Source of the DNA: Bacillus chungangensis
GTDB lineage: Bacteria; Bacillota; Bacilli; Bacillales; Bacillaceae_C
Length of the DNA stretch: 64,000 bases
Assembly: GCF_030812995.1 (NCBI RefSeq)
Contig: NZ_JAUSTT010000012.1
Coordinates: forward strand, 78,512-142,511
Direction: 5' to 3'
Below the pieces are notes generated by a model, which was given only the letters and a program-made list of their open reading frames with translations, searched no databases and was not told where the DNA came from. Position 1 is the first letter of the stretch. The number at the start of each line of letters is the position of its first letter. A program made the position numbers and the translations under genes. This document shows positions 1 to 10,197 of the stretch, one piece after another.

Positions 1-2
1 TT

Positions 3-875
3 GTCTTTTCAAAAGAAGGAAAAGACTATTATTTAAGGTTTAATGAAGCTTGTGAAAGAAGCCTAAAAACAGTGGAAGCAGAAACAGAAATATTACGATA
101 CCTTTGTGATAAGCCTATACGCACTGCACAGCCCGTTCCTTCTTTAAATCAAAAATATGTGGAGACAATTGAAACAGAGCTAGGAACATTTTATGCAGTT
201 GTTTTTGAAGCGCTTCAGGGCAACCAATTTGAAATGGAGAAATTGGATAAGGATCATTTTTATAAATGGGGCAGTACGTTAGGCAGACTGCATCATATTT
301 TCAAAACGATGCCAGAGGAATATCGTGATGGGCGGCCAAGCTGGAAAGATCGATTACAATTTGCAAAAACGATGTTAGCGGATGAAGAAACATATATAAA
401 GAACGAATTGGAACTTGTTTTCCAATGGGCAGAGGGGTTGCAAGTTTCAAATGAGCATTTCGGTATGATCCATTATGATTTCGAATTAGATAATCTAAAT
501 TGGGAAAAGGATGCTTTTGGCGTACTAGACTTTGATGATTGTCGCACGCATTGGTATGTAGCTGACATTGCTTACGCATTACGAGAATTATCAGAATACG
601 ATGTTGATTTAGAAAACCCGTTTGTTCAGTCATTTATTAGCGGTTATAAAACAGAAACAGAATTAGATATGGGTCTGTTAAAAGAGATAAAATGGTTGAT
701 GAGAATGCACAACCTTGAATCGCTTGCATCGCTATTACGATCTGTAGATCTCACTATCACATCAGACGATCCTGATTGGCTTTCGGAATTAAAAGAAGAT
801 TTGTTAGGATATATTGAGGAATATCGGGATTTCATTCAACAGCTACACACAAATAAAGAATCTGCCAAAAGCTGA
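3..875 (+). CDS. Phosphotransferase-fold kinase (APH/homoserine kinase II-like), 5' end outside window
   Basis: The frame is open to the first bases of the window, so the gene begins upstream; a GTG at 72 is internal rather than a convincing start. The protein has the kinase-like phosphotransferase fold: the catalytic loop HYDFELDN is near residue 156 of the visible part, followed by the metal-binding segment GVLDFDDC. This fold covers aminoglycoside phosphotransferases, choline kinases and YerI-like proteins of unknown substrate; the sequence does not say which. A strong stem-loop follows the stop codon, so this is the last gene of its transcript. Confidence is high for the fold and low for the substrate. 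Confidence 0.75.
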   Translation, partial: VFSKEGKDYYLRFNEACERSLKTVEAETEILRYLCDKPIRTAQPVPSLNQKYVETIETELGTFYAVVFEALQGNQFEMEKLDKDHFYKWGSTLGRLHHIFKTMPEEYRDGRPSWKDRLQFAKTMLADEETYIKNELELVFQWAEGLQVSNEHFGMIHYDFELDNLNWEKDAFGVLDFDDCRTHWYVADIAYALRELSEYDVDLENPFVQSFISGYKTETELDMGLLKEIKWLMRMHNLESLASLLRSVDLTITSDDPDWLSELKEDLLGYIEEYRDFIQQLHTNKESAKS

Positions 876-922
876 ATAGAGCAAGGGATTTTTAACTTTA
901 AAAGTTCAACAATGAAGGAAGA

Positions 923-963
923 TTGGAAGGAGAGTTTTTCTTATCTCTCCCTTCCAATTTTTT
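923..963 (+). terminator. Rho-independent terminator
   Basis: A stem TTGGAAGGAGAG (923-934) pairs with CTCTCCCTTCCAA (945-957) with one bulge and is followed by six T. It ends the transcript of the phosphotransferase gene. Confidence 0.85.
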
Positions 964-1139
964 ATCCCTCACATTCCATTATCCAAGAATAAATCATTAT
1001 ATAAAGAGGAATGATTGAAAACGAAGCTTTTTTTAATCATTTCTCTTTCCTATTGTGTTATGTAGTACGTCTTTAAAAACGATGGGAAAAGGGGTATAAT
1101 CAATTATTAAAGAATTTTTAATAGAAAGATGTTGATGCA

Positions 1140-4100
1140 ATGTCAAAACGAGCGCTCTCAAAATCGATCATTAAAAGTTTATATCCAAGTTCTATCTACC
1201 GTCGGGGTTTGTCTTATTTTAATGATGGCAGAGTAACAAATCTCATGTATCATACAGACACGTTGTCATGGAAAGCGAATGTCGAAGGCAGCGAAACTTA
1301 TTCAGTAACGATTAGAGAAGAAAAAGAAGGAGTATTTCATACATATTGTTCTTGTCCTGCTCATCAACATTATCAAGAATGCAAGCATGTTGTTGCTGTA
1401 TTATTAGAAATAAATGATCAACAACAGGGAGCTAAAACCTCGAAAACTCCTGCTGATTTCATTAGGAATTGGCAGTATAACATTGCCAATGACTTCATTG
1501 ATACGTTTGCAGCCTATCAAAATTTGGCTATTGATGCCAAGCAGCATAATGCGAAAAACCCAATGAAAGTGGAATACATATGTAAAAAACTTGTTTTGCA
1601 TCATCAGGGAAAAGAAGAGGCATTATTAACGATTGAAATGAAGGTAGGTGTTGAACGAACATATGTAGTTCGCAATTTGCCGCAATTTCTTGAAAAAGTA
1701 AAAAAGATGACTTCCCATGAATTTACGAAAAAATTTACATATGACCCAACAGAACATTATTTCCTAAAGGAAGATGAAGAGGCAATTGCTTTTCTTCAAG
1801 AGATCGCAAATAATGCTGAAATTTACTACCGTACGCATGCTTATGGCTGGCAATCTTATACGAATGAACGAGAAATAATTATTCCCCCACTTGTAGCTGA
1901 ACCGCTATTAGAAAAGTTGAACACCCGTTGCTTTACTTATATTCATGATGATGTAAGTTATAAGGAAGTTGCATTTAATGATGAAGAACTGCCGTTTTCT
2001 TTTCAGTTGAGCAAAAATAATGCAGAGGAATTTCAAATTCATTTATACGAATTGCCGGAAATAACTTATTTCCCTGAATATGGATGGTTGTTTTATGATG
2101 GTGTTTTTTATAAGCCTAAAGATGAACAAAAACCATTTGTAGAAGGATTAATTTCTTTTCAAGAAGTAGCAAGTGAACGTTTTCTGCCCATTGCAAAGAA
2201 TCAAATAGAGCCATTTTTGTCGCAAGTACTTCCCGGCTTAAAGAAGATAGGCAAGGTAGAGATAGCAGAGAATGTTTCTGATCAAATCATGCAGCCGCCG
2301 CTTCAGGCAAAATTATTTATTGATCAGCAAGAAGAACGATTAGAAGTAAAAGTTGAATATCATTATGGCGACGTCATGATCAATCCCTTTAACTATGAAC
2401 CGCCGCCACTCCTTTCAGAACAGACAATCTTATTGCGGGATGCGGAAAAAGAAAGACAGCTTATGGCAGCCATTGAGAGCTCACCGTTAAAGTTTAATGG
2501 CAAACAGCTTTATTTGGAAGCCGATGAGGCAAAGCTGTATGACTTCTTATTTCACTCGCTTCCAGCCATCGAAGTGCATGCCGACATTTATATGACAAAT
2601 ATAGTAAGAACTTATTTAACATCGGAACAACATGAACCTATTACGTCAGTGGATGTGAACTCCCATAATGGACTGCTTGAAATAAATTTTGATATTGCCG
2701 GTATCGAAAAATCGGAAATTGAAGAAATATTGAAGTCAGTCGTAGAAAAGAAAAAATATTATCGTCTGCAAAATGGCGCATTTATTTCCTTGGAAAAAGA
2801 AGCATATCAAACATTGGATACGTTTATTTCTGAGTTTGCTCTCGCACCGAAAGAGCTCGCCAACGATCAAGTGAGACTCCCTGTCTATCGTGGGTTGCAA
2901 CTGGAGGAGATAATTGGAAAAGGAGATAAATATACAACAAAGTTTGGGAAAGCCTACCGGCATCTTCTTCAGCATTTGAAGCATCCAGATGAAATGGAAT
3001 TTACCTTTCCTGATAATGTACAAGCATCGCTTCGGGAATATCAAAAAACAGGTTTTCAATGGTTTAAAGCGCTCTCCTATTATCAGCTGGGCGGTATATT
3101 AGCTGATGATATGGGATTAGGGAAAACATTGCAAAGCATCGCTTATCTAGCTTCGGAAAAAGAAAAAACAGAGGAGCCTTTTCTTATTGTGGCGCCTGCT
3201 TCTCTTGTATACAACTGGGAAAGTGAATTTCAAAAATTTGCTCCTTCATTAAAGGTTAGAGTCGTTATCGGTTCACCTAAAGAGCGGGCAGCATTGCTTC
3301 AATCTAATGAAATGCCAGATGTCTGGATTACTTCTTACCCAACTTTAAGGCAGGATATTGATATGTATGAGGCCTTTACATTTGATACCATGATTATGGA
3401 CGAAGCGCAAGCGATTAAAAATCATTTAACGAAAACAGCAGGAGCAGTACGCCGAGTAAGAGCACAGAAGCGCTTTGCCTTAAGCGGAACTCCAATCGAA
3501 AATTCCCTTGATGAATTGTGGGCGATATTTCAAACCGTGCTGCCGGGATTTTTTCCAAATCAGCAAGCATTTAAAAAACTTTCTCACGAAAAAATTGCCA
3601 AGATGATACGTCCTTTTATTTTAAGAAGAGTGAAAAAAGATGTGTTAAAAGAACTGCCTGATAAAATTGAGACAAAGCATTTATCGGAGCTTACAAGGCC
3701 GCAAAAAGAACTGTATTTAGCTTATTTGGAAAAAATTCAACAGGAAACAGTTCTTTCTTTACAAAATGAAGATTTCAGTAGAAATAGGATGAAGATTCTT
3801 GCTGGTCTCACACGCCTAAGGCAACTTTGTTGTCATCCAAGCCTTTTTGTTGAGAATTATACTGGTGAATCAGGCAAACTGAATCAGTTAATGGAAATAA
3901 CTCAAAATGCTCTTGAGAATGGCAAACGCTTATTAATTTTCTCTCAATTTTCCAGCATGCTTAAAATAATTCGGACAACACTTGAAAAAGAGGGGATTTC
4001 CTTCTTCTATTTAGACGGACAAACTAACTCTAAAGAAAGAGTTGAGATGAGCAGCTGTTTTAACCAAGGTGAGAAAGATGTTTTCCTCATTTCTTTAAAA

Positions 4101-4385
4101 GCAGGAGGAACAGGACTTAATTTAACAGGGGCAGACACAGTCATTCTTTATGATTTATGGTGGAATCCTGCTGTGGAAGAACAAGCAGCTGGAAGAGCTC
4201 ATCGAATTGGACAAAAAAACGTCGTACAGGTAATTCGATTAATTGCACAAGGGACGATTGAAGAAAAAATATATGCATTACAGCAGAAAAAAAGAGCATT
4301 AATCGAAAAAGTCATTCAACCTGGAGAAACGATGCTGACGTCTTTATCTGAAAAAGAAATTCGCGAGATTTTAGATATTTCATGA
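1140..4385 (+). CDS. ywqA: SWIM zinc finger SNF2-family helicase
   Basis: This is a 1081-residue superfamily 2 ATPase of the SNF2/RapA type. An N-terminal SWIM zinc finger is visible (C70-x-C72, then C81-x-H83). A long middle region leads to the helicase core: Walker A segment DDMGLGKT near residue 655, DEAQ box near 753, the SGTPIENS motif, and the C-terminal helicase half with GRAHRIGQ near 1018. Its length and domain order match Bacillus YwqA. Such proteins are thought to remodel protein-nucleic acid complexes; the exact role is unknown. The ATG at 1140 has only a weak ribosome binding site. A TATAAT lies at about 1095. A short hairpin follows the stop. Confidence 0.9.
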   Translation: MSKRALSKSIIKSLYPSSIYRRGLSYFNDGRVTNLMYHTDTLSWKANVEGSETYSVTIREEKEGVFHTYCSCPAHQHYQECKHVVAVLLEINDQQQGAKTSKTPADFIRNWQYNIANDFIDTFAAYQNLAIDAKQHNAKNPMKVEYICKKLVLHHQGKEEALLTIEMKVGVERTYVVRNLPQFLEKVKKMTSHEFTKKFTYDPTEHYFLKEDEEAIAFLQEIANNAEIYYRTHAYGWQSYTNEREIIIPPLVAEPLLEKLNTRCFTYIHDDVSYKEVAFNDEELPFSFQLSKNNAEEFQIHLYELPEITYFPEYGWLFYDGVFYKPKDEQKPFVEGLISFQEVASERFLPIAKNQIEPFLSQVLPGLKKIGKVEIAENVSDQIMQPPLQAKLFIDQQEERLEVKVEYHYGDVMINPFNYEPPPLLSEQTILLRDAEKERQLMAAIESSPLKFNGKQLYLEADEAKLYDFLFHSLPAIEVHADIYMTNIVRTYLTSEQHEPITSVDVNSHNGLLEINFDIAGIEKSEIEEILKSVVEKKKYYRLQNGAFISLEKEAYQTLDTFISEFALAPKELANDQVRLPVYRGLQLEEIIGKGDKYTTKFGKAYRHLLQHLKHPDEMEFTFPDNVQASLREYQKTGFQWFKALSYYQLGGILADDMGLGKTLQSIAYLASEKEKTEEPFLIVAPASLVYNWESEFQKFAPSLKVRVVIGSPKERAALLQSNEMPDVWITSYPTLRQDIDMYEAFTFDTMIMDEAQAIKNHLTKTAGAVRRVRAQKRFALSGTPIENSLDELWAIFQTVLPGFFPNQQAFKKLSHEKIAKMIRPFILRRVKKDVLKELPDKIETKHLSELTRPQKELYLAYLEKIQQETVLSLQNEDFSRNRMKILAGLTRLRQLCCHPSLFVENYTGESGKLNQLMEITQNALENGKRLLIFSQFSSMLKIIRTTLEKEGISFFYLDGQTNSKERVEMSSCFNQGEKDVFLISLKAGGTGLNLTGADTVILYDLWWNPAVEEQAAGRAHRIGQKNVVQVIRLIAQGTIEEKIYALQQKKRALIEKVIQPGETMLTSLSEKEIREILDIS

Positions 4386-4406
4386 TGAAGGAGCTGGGAC
4401 GCGGTA

Positions 4407-4435
4407 TGAGAGAGGAGACCGCTCTCAACTTTTAC
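4407..4435 (+). terminator. Weak terminator after ywqA
   Basis: TGAGAG (4407-4412) pairs with CTCTCA (4422-4427), followed by a short T-rich stretch. It is short and only moderately convincing. Confidence 0.45.
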
Positions 4436-4561
4436 TTGATTAATAGGTGAAACTTTTTCATAATCAAAATAGGCAATGTAAGCTTATTTTTCATTAATAT
4501 GAAAGGAGATGATATAAGCAATATAGTAGCAAGAGATGTTTTCATGGAAAGGGAGAAAAGA

Positions 4562-4918
4562 TTGTCAGTTAAAAAAACAAAAAATAAAAAAGAGTCAACT
4601 AGGAAAAAGATACTGTGGAGACGATCATTGTTAGTTCTGTTTCTCATTCCAATTGCAATTTTTGAATTATATGGTTTTTATTATTTACTAGGAAATGAGA
4701 AAAATGAGCAAGCAGTTCTAGCTGATGCAACTAATGTCTCCGACAATGAATTGGCTGGACAAAGCAATATTCCTCCAGAGTATATGCCAATCTATAAAGC
4801 GGCGGAAGAAAAATACGGTGTTCCTTGGTATTTATTGGCGGCACATCATCGAATTGAAACACGTTTTTCAACAATGGATCCAATGGTTTCACCAGCAGGG
4901 GCAATAGGACATATGCAA
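4562..4918 (+). CDS. Lytic transglycosylase, exon 1 (119 codons)
   Basis: First part of a membrane-anchored lytic transglycosylase, an enzyme that cuts peptidoglycan glycan strands. The TTG at 4562 is the likely start because AAAGGGAG lies six bases upstream; an upstream in-frame ATG at 4499 has no such site. The product has a basic head, one transmembrane helix (about residues 20-42), and then the SLT domain start with the presumed catalytic glutamate in HRIETRFS. The reading frame breaks at codon GGHMQ-type motif GHMQ, which in the family continues FMPxTF. That continuation is found 946 bases downstream, at 5865. The interruption has the ends and domain V of a group II intron, so splicing would restore a 222-residue protein. 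Confidence 0.8.
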
Positions 4919-5864
4919 GTGCGACCATAAGGGCAGGTAAGAAATCTTCTGTTAGCATAGAAGTAAGCAAGACCACAAAATGCTTATCATCATCCAACTT
5001 ATTCGTGAGGGAAACCAAAAACGGAGAAATCAGCATGTTGGAAAAGCCATAAGTTATCCGTTCACGTTCAAAAAGTCATTAAATAGTCAATCGCATAGTC
5101 GATCCATATATACATTTTGAACATTGTCTTACGATGATACAACTGAATGGCAAGATGAAAGGTTGTAAACAAGGATGAAGGCTAAACTGCTTGAACGATA
5201 GTCCGAGGGGGAAAAGTTCTACCTTTCAGCAGATGCATAATAAAGATCAAAACAGCCTAAAAATGGATATCAAACACAAACTTATGTTTAAACCGAATCT
5301 GTTGACTGATGTTTCATGTTGTAAGTGCTATATTTATATCCGTTAATGCATGAAGAATGAATTGCATGTTCTTTATGGCGTGGTCCGAGGCTGACCACTC
5401 TCAAGGAAGAGAGAAAGGACGAACATCGCATCCGCTATTACAACAAGCTTGTTCTTATCTATCTAAATGGTGATTACCTAAGTTGAAATCGTTAAGCAGC
5501 GAAGGTTTGCTAATGATTCAATATGGTAACGGAGCTTCCGTAGTAGTCTGAGGCAGGGAAAGCCTGCTACATGGCGAAGGGGAGCAGCTTATCAAGTCTC
5601 TATGAACAATGGAAAAGAGCGGGAGGCTTTAGTCAGATTCTAATTGTTTCGAGACAATCTAGCTGGCCTTAATGGTTTTGAGGTTTCTGTAAAGCCGCTT
5701 ATTCTTAAACGGATGGGCAAAGTCTAACAGATTACTCTATACAATCGTTGCAACAGCTAGATAGATAAGGGGAGAGCCGTATACTTTGAGAGGAGTATGT
5801 ACGGTTCGGAGAGAAGTGCTTGGAAACCTGTTATGATTGGCAAGGCGCTAAGAACTTACTCTAC
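4919..5864 (+). mobile_element. Group II intron without reverse transcriptase, inside a lytic transglycosylase gene
   Basis: The insert starts with GTGCGACC, the group II 5' consensus, and ends in AC directly before the second exon; both junctions fall on codon boundaries. Domain V is clear at 5774-5807 (starts GAGCCGTAT, ends ACGGTTC) and resembles that of the lactococcal Ll.LtrB intron, as does the block at 5526-5595 (GTAGTAGTCTGAG ... CTACATGGC). Domain VI lies at about 5812-5858. The six exon bases before the 5' site, ATGCAA (4913-4918), are perfectly complementary to TTGCAT at 5362-5367 in domain I, a plausible IBS1/EBS1 pair. No reverse transcriptase reading frame is present, so mobility would need help in trans. 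Confidence 0.88.
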
Positions 5865-6176
5865 TTTATGCCGTGTACATTTGTCGGCTGGGCTCATCCT
5901 TCCTGTGAGGGATTGGGCAAGGGAAATATACCACGTGAGGAATTGGTCAATTTAGAAGTTATCAAGAAGTATGGAGGCTATGGCGTCGACGGCAATGGCG
6001 ACGGCATTGCAGACCCTTGGAATCTTGAAGATGCTATTTTTAGCGCTGCCAATTATTTGGCTAATTATGGAGGCGCTGACGGTGATTTAAAAAGGGCAAT
6101 CTATGCTTATAATCATAGTGAAAAATATGTAGAAGATGTATTGTATTACGTTAACTTATATCAAAATGATACATAG
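5865..6176 (+). CDS. Lytic transglycosylase, exon 2 (103 codons)
   Basis: Second part of the split lytic transglycosylase. It begins FMPCTFVGW, the direct continuation of GHMQ at the end of exon 1, and runs through the rest of the SLT domain (NLEDAIFSAANYLANYG, then AIYAYNHSEKYVEDVL). The frame stays open upstream to 5820, but those codons belong to intron domain VI and are not family-like. Without splicing, exon 1 would stop after three extra codons (VRP) and lose the substrate cleft, so function depends on intron removal. Confidence 0.8.
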   Translation, partial: FMPCTFVGWAHPSCEGLGKGNIPREELVNLEVIKKYGGYGVDGNGDGIADPWNLEDAIFSAANYLANYGGADGDLKRAIYAYNHSEKYVEDVLYYVNLYQNDT

Positions 6177-6610
6177 GAAAAAGGGCTGGTTCAAGTCTAG
6201 GACATATGGGCCGGCCTGTTTCCGTTTTTGGATACCTAAAACAAAATACATATAAAGTCTAAAAAAGTTTAGCATATACCCATTGAAAGGACATGCGTGG
6301 TTTAAAAATGTTAGATTTTTTTATAAAAATGGGGAAGCTATTTTGTATAGATGTTGATAACCATTGGAATGACCTATCGTATATTAAATAAAGGAAATAA
6401 GGTTCAATTTACATATAAAACTTTGTTAACTTTTAAAAACTTAGCTATAAAACGTCCTATTAAAGACAAAAATAAGTCAGAGGATGCGAGGTACTTTGAT
6501 CGAAAGTAAGCGTTTTTTTTTGCCTCTCATTTTTTATAAAAATCGGAAAATAATTCTGTGAATATTCTACTTCATCATCCATGTTTTTGCAGCTAGGGAG
6601 GAGAAAGTGA
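6177..6610. other. Intergenic region, no gene seen
   Basis: AT-rich stretch of 434 bases between the lytic transglycosylase and the BCCT transporter. I see no reading frame with a ribosome binding site and no clear terminator. It must hold the promoter of the transporter gene. Confidence 0.5.
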
Positions 6611-8137
6611 ATGAAAAAAATATCTAACGTTTTTTGGATTTCGCTGCTGATTTTGTTTATTGCAGTTATTTTTGGTGTATGTACTCCAAAACGATTTGAA
6701 CAAGCGACTTCCAATCTTCAAGCTTTCATTACTTCAAGCTTTGGTTGGTATTATCTTATTTTAGTTTCCGTTATCGTCTTATTTTCATTGTTTTTAATTA
6801 TTAGCCCTATCGGTGCTCTTCGCTTAGGTAAAACAGACGAAAAGCCAGAGTTTTCGAATATGACATGGTTTGCTATGCTTTTTAGTGCTGGAATGGGGAT
6901 CGGATTAGTGTTTTGGGGGGCAGCTGAGCCTATCTCTCATTTTGCGATTCATGCACCATTATCAGAGCCTGGAACGGAACAATCATTAAAAGAAGCAATG
7001 AGATTTACTTATTTTCATTGGGGAATTCATGCATGGGGAATATATGCAATTGTTGCTTTATGCCTTGCTTATTTTAAATTTCGTAAAGGGGAACCCGGAC
7101 TTATTAGTGCGACGCTAACACCAATTTTGGGGAAATATGCAAGAGGAAAAATAGGTGTCGGTATTGATGTTATTGCAGTATTCGCTACAGTCGTAGGAGT
7201 AGCAACAACACTTGGTTTTGGTGCTGCGCAAATAAATGGCGGCTTATCGTACTTGTTTAATGTACCAGTCCATTTTCGCATTCAGGTTATTATTATTATT
7301 ATTGTTACTTTTCTTTTTATTTTTTCGGCATGGTCAGGATTAGGAAAAGGAATTAAGTATTTAAGCAATACGAATATGGTGCTTGCAATAGCGCTGTCTG
7401 TTCTTATGTTTATTGTTGGACCGACATTGTTTATTTTGGATTTTTTCACAGATACATTAGGGACGTACTTTCAAAATTTAATTCGAATGAGCTTTCAAAT
7501 TGCTCCTTTTGATGCGGACCATCGTGAATGGATTAATAGATGGACCATTTTTTATTGGGCTTGGTGGATCGCATGGTCGCCATTTGTCGGGATTTTTATT
7601 GCCCGCGTTTCGCGTGGACGAACAATTAGGGAATTTATTATCGGGGTGCTTTTGGTGCCTTCCATTGTTAGCTTTTTTTGGTTTGCAGTATTTGGTAGTT
7701 CCGCAGTTAATGTGCAACTAGCGGGAAACATAGACTTAACACAATTTTTAACGGAGGAAGTACTATTCAATGTTTTTAGCCAATACCCAATGGGGTCGAT
7801 TTTATCAATTATTGCTATTGCTTTAGTCTGTACTTTTTTCATTACCTCTGCAGATTCAGCAACATTTGTATTAGGGATGCAAACAACGTATGGTTCTCTG
7901 TATCCACCGAACAGGGTGAAGCTAATCTGGGGTATTGCTCAATCAGGGGTTGCTTTAATTTTGCTTTATAGCGGTGGCTTGCAAGGATTGCAGAATGCTC
8001 TGATCATAGCAGCGTTTCCTTTTTCTTTGATCATTATTATGATGCTGCTTTCTTTGTATAAAGCATTAAGCGCTGAAAAGCAAGAGTTTGGAAATTATTT
8101 AAAGATAATAAAAAAGCAGCAAAGAAAAACACAATAA
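6611..8137 (+). CDS. BCCT family transporter (glycine betaine/choline type)
   Basis: A 508-residue integral membrane protein of the betaine-choline-carnitine transporter family, importing a quaternary ammonium osmolyte with a cation gradient. About twelve hydrophobic segments are visible. Family signatures include [14 protein letters not shown] near residue 95 and the tryptophan-rich [17 protein letters not shown] near 310, followed by [12 protein letters not shown]. Length and motifs fit OpuD/BetL-like proteins; whether betaine, choline or another substrate is carried cannot be read. The start ATG has a good GGGAGGAG ribosome binding site. A modular intergenic repeat follows the gene. Confidence 0.9.
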   Translation: MKKISNVFWISLLILFIAVIFGVCTPKRFEQATSNLQAFITSSFGWYYLILVSVIVLFSLFLIISPIGALRLGKTDEKPEFSNMTWFAMLFSAGMGIGLVFWGAAEPISHFAIHAPLSEPGTEQSLKEAMRFTYFHWGIHAWGIYAIVALCLAYFKFRKGEPGLISATLTPILGKYARGKIGVGIDVIAVFATVVGVATTLGFGAAQINGGLSYLFNVPVHFRIQVIIIIIVTFLFIFSAWSGLGKGIKYLSNTNMVLAIALSVLMFIVGPTLFILDFFTDTLGTYFQNLIRMSFQIAPFDADHREWINRWTIFYWAWWIAWSPFVGIFIARVSRGRTIREFIIGVLLVPSIVSFFWFAVFGSSAVNVQLAGNIDLTQFLTEEVLFNVFSQYPMGSILSIIAIALVCTFFITSADSATFVLGMQTTYGSLYPPNRVKLIWGIAQSGVALILLYSGGLQGLQNALIIAAFPFSLIIIMMLLSLYKALSAEKQEFGNYLKIIKKQQRKTQ

Positions 8138-8308
8138 GAGTATAAGTCGTATTTTTAAAGGAGAAAGTCTAGATCTAACCTTAACAAGTAAAGACAGATC
8201 AGATATTGTGAAGTATTTAACAAAAAAGCTTACGAAAAAAATATTTTTCAGGAAATGTATATCATTTCCTTGTTACTTCGACCGATCATTTGCGTGTATT
8301 TTAAGTGT

Positions 8309-8525
8309 TATCCTATATCTAACTGGCAGTAAGAGGGCTCAGAAGCGCTGGGTGGAGGATAACAGAAAGTCAAATATCCGATTGGTTCGGGCCGACAGGA
8401 TAAGGAAAGCTTTTTGAATCAACATCGCACGAAGAAAAGCGGTTTCCTTTTCGAGGACGCCTTTGTTCTACTTCTTATCATTGGGGGATGAGAGAAAACC
8501 CCCAATGATGGAAGTTTCACTTTAT
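8309..8525 (+). repeat. Modular intergenic repeat, copy A (217 bp)
   Basis: Begins TATCCTATATCTAACTGGCA and ends GAAGTTTCACTTTAT, the conserved ends of the family. It carries a single fused internal module: the left part matches module 1 and the right part module 2 of the long copies, as if the middle had been lost by recombination between them. The 3' hairpin is ATTGGGGG ... CCCCCAAT around 8481-8508, with a base pair changed on both sides relative to other copies. Confidence 0.85.
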
Positions 8526-8542
8526 TTTGCACATCCAACATG

Positions 8543-8582
8543 AAGAACCCAGCTTTTCTTATGAGAAGATGCTGGGTTCTTT
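8543..8582. terminator. Bidirectional terminator hairpin
   Basis: AAGAACCCAGC (8543-8553) pairs with GCTGGGTTCTT (8571-8581), followed by TTCATT on the plus strand. It can end transcription from either side; the acetyltransferase gene on the minus strand reads toward it. Confidence 0.7.
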
Positions 8583-8747
8583 CATTATTTTCATCCAAAT
8601 TATTTCGAGTAATCTCAATCCGTCTGATAAAAAGACGACGGTCCTTTATTCAACAATCGCGCCTAATTCAAGAATACCATTATTGGAAAATGGACATCTA
8701 AAATTCAAAATGGGAAATTAAATTTAAACATCCTTTCATTCAACAAT

Positions 8748-9659
8748 TCAAAGTTCTTTATGATAACGCACTTCTTCCGATACCTCTTTGAAACCGACAG
8801 AGTGATACAAGGATAGAGCTGATTTATTTGCCGTTTCCACCTGTAATTCTGCGAATTCACAACCATGATTTTTTAGATATGTGAGAGCCTGAGTAAGTAA
8901 ATGTTTTGCAACACCTTGTTTCCGCCAAGGTTTTCTAACAAATAGATCTTCAATGACTCCATCTCCGTCCTCATCAATCCAAGTCATAACACTTCCTACT
9001 AACACACCTTTGTCCCTTACCACAAATGCAGTCCAAGCAGAATTTTTCTTGTTTTCCATTAACCGCATAAACCCAATTGGGGCTTCCGGCCAAATTTCCA
9101 TGTCTACTTTTAAGTATTCATCTACGCTTTCCTCAGAAGCCATGTCCCATTGTCTGCAACTATAGGGTGTAGAAAGAACTGCATGTTCAATCAATTCGGA
9201 TAAATCTCTTCTCATCGTAAATGAACTTTTCCAGTATACGAAACCTTTTGATTTGAAATAGTTGTTGTTTTGCTCTTCAGTGGATTGGTTCCCTATGCCA
9301 ATCATTGTTCGATATCCATGGGGTAATTTTTCTCTCAACTGATATGCCCTATTTACCAAACGCTCATATAAAAGGTCATAAATGGGATATTCGTCTTCTC
9401 TTTCCGGAAGCATTTTTAAATTTAAATAAATATAATGCTTGAAATCTTTTGGACTGCCTTGAGTAATCGAGGTAATAACACTAACTTGCCCTTTTCCTAT
9501 CATTTGCTTTCCCTCAAACGCTATGAAAACGTTCTTCCAATTATCTTCTTCTCCAACCCACCAGAAAACAGTGTTTTTTCTAGATGTGATGGCACGATAC
9601 AATTCACCTAGTTTCTGAAAATCATCCTTTGTAAATCTACGGATCTCAATTTTGCTCAT
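8748..9659 (-). CDS. GNAT family N-acetyltransferase (tandem domain)
   Basis: A 303-residue acetyltransferase. The chosen ATG (9659) gives MSKIEIRRFT, a normal GNAT beginning, with AAGGGTGG upstream; the frame continues 35 codons further but these do not look like protein of this family. The C-terminal half holds a full GNAT fold: GSVMTWIDEDGDGVIEDLFV, then the acetyl-CoA loop RKQGVAKHLL, and the closing NKSALSLYHSVGFKEVSEE. The N-terminal half resembles a second, degenerate GNAT domain. The substrate is unknown. Confidence 0.85.
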   Translation of the reverse strand: MSKIEIRRFTKDDFQKLGELYRAITSRKNTVFWWVGEEDNWKNVFIAFEGKQMIGKGQVSVITSITQGSPKDFKHYIYLNLKMLPEREDEYPIYDLLYERLVNRAYQLREKLPHGYRTMIGIGNQSTEEQNNNYFKSKGFVYWKSSFTMRRDLSELIEHAVLSTPYSCRQWDMASEESVDEYLKVDMEIWPEAPIGFMRLMENKKNSAWTAFVVRDKGVLVGSVMTWIDEDGDGVIEDLFVRKPWRKQGVAKHLLTQALTYLKNHGCEFAELQVETANKSALSLYHSVGFKEVSEEVRYHKEL

Positions 9660-9860
9660 GTCACTAACCACCCTTTTTTTCATTACTTGCTCGAGTGCAA
9701 CATTAAAAACCAGTAGCACTATCCTGCTCCAGTAGTTGAAGCTTTTTTTTGCTTCAAGTCCCATGGGTAGAACGAAGTCTTTGTAGCCGATCTGTCATAT
9801 AACGTTTATCAACGAACAACATTTCGCAAATCCCGTTGCTTTTGGAATATTCTCGTCCTT

Positions 9861-10197
9861 TATCCCACATCTAACTGGTAGTAAGACCCCCACCTCAACA
9901 ATAAGAGGAACGAAGAAGTCTAGGTAGAGGATAACTGAAAGTCAAATGTCCGATTGGTTCGGGCCGACAGGATAAGGAAAGCTCCTTGAATCAGCATCGC
10001 ACGAAGAAAAAGTGCTCTTCTTTTTCGAGGATGTCGGTCACAAAGGCGTTGCAATAGGACAAGGAAAGCTTCGGCAGCGATACATTGCACGAAGAAAAGC
10101 GGTTTCCTTTTCGAGGACGTTGCGTCCTTAGCCTTTGTTCTACTTTCAATCAGTAGAGGATGAAAGAAAACCCCTACTCATGGAAGTTTCACTTTAT
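9861..10197 (+). repeat. Modular intergenic repeat, copy B (337 bp, both modules)
   Basis: Full-length copy: TATCCCACATCTAACTGG at the left end, CACTTTAT at the right. Module 1 lies between CCGACA and TGTCGG; module 2 lies between GTTGCAAT and GTTGC. Both modules share the core AAGGAAAGC ... GCACGAAGAAAA ... TTTTTCGAGGA. The 3' stem reads AGTAGAGG ... CCCCTACT. Confidence 0.9.

Noticed and set aside
8208..8417. 69-codon frame overlapping repeat copy A
   Set aside because: It runs through the repeat, has no ribosome binding site, and is not kept in other copies.
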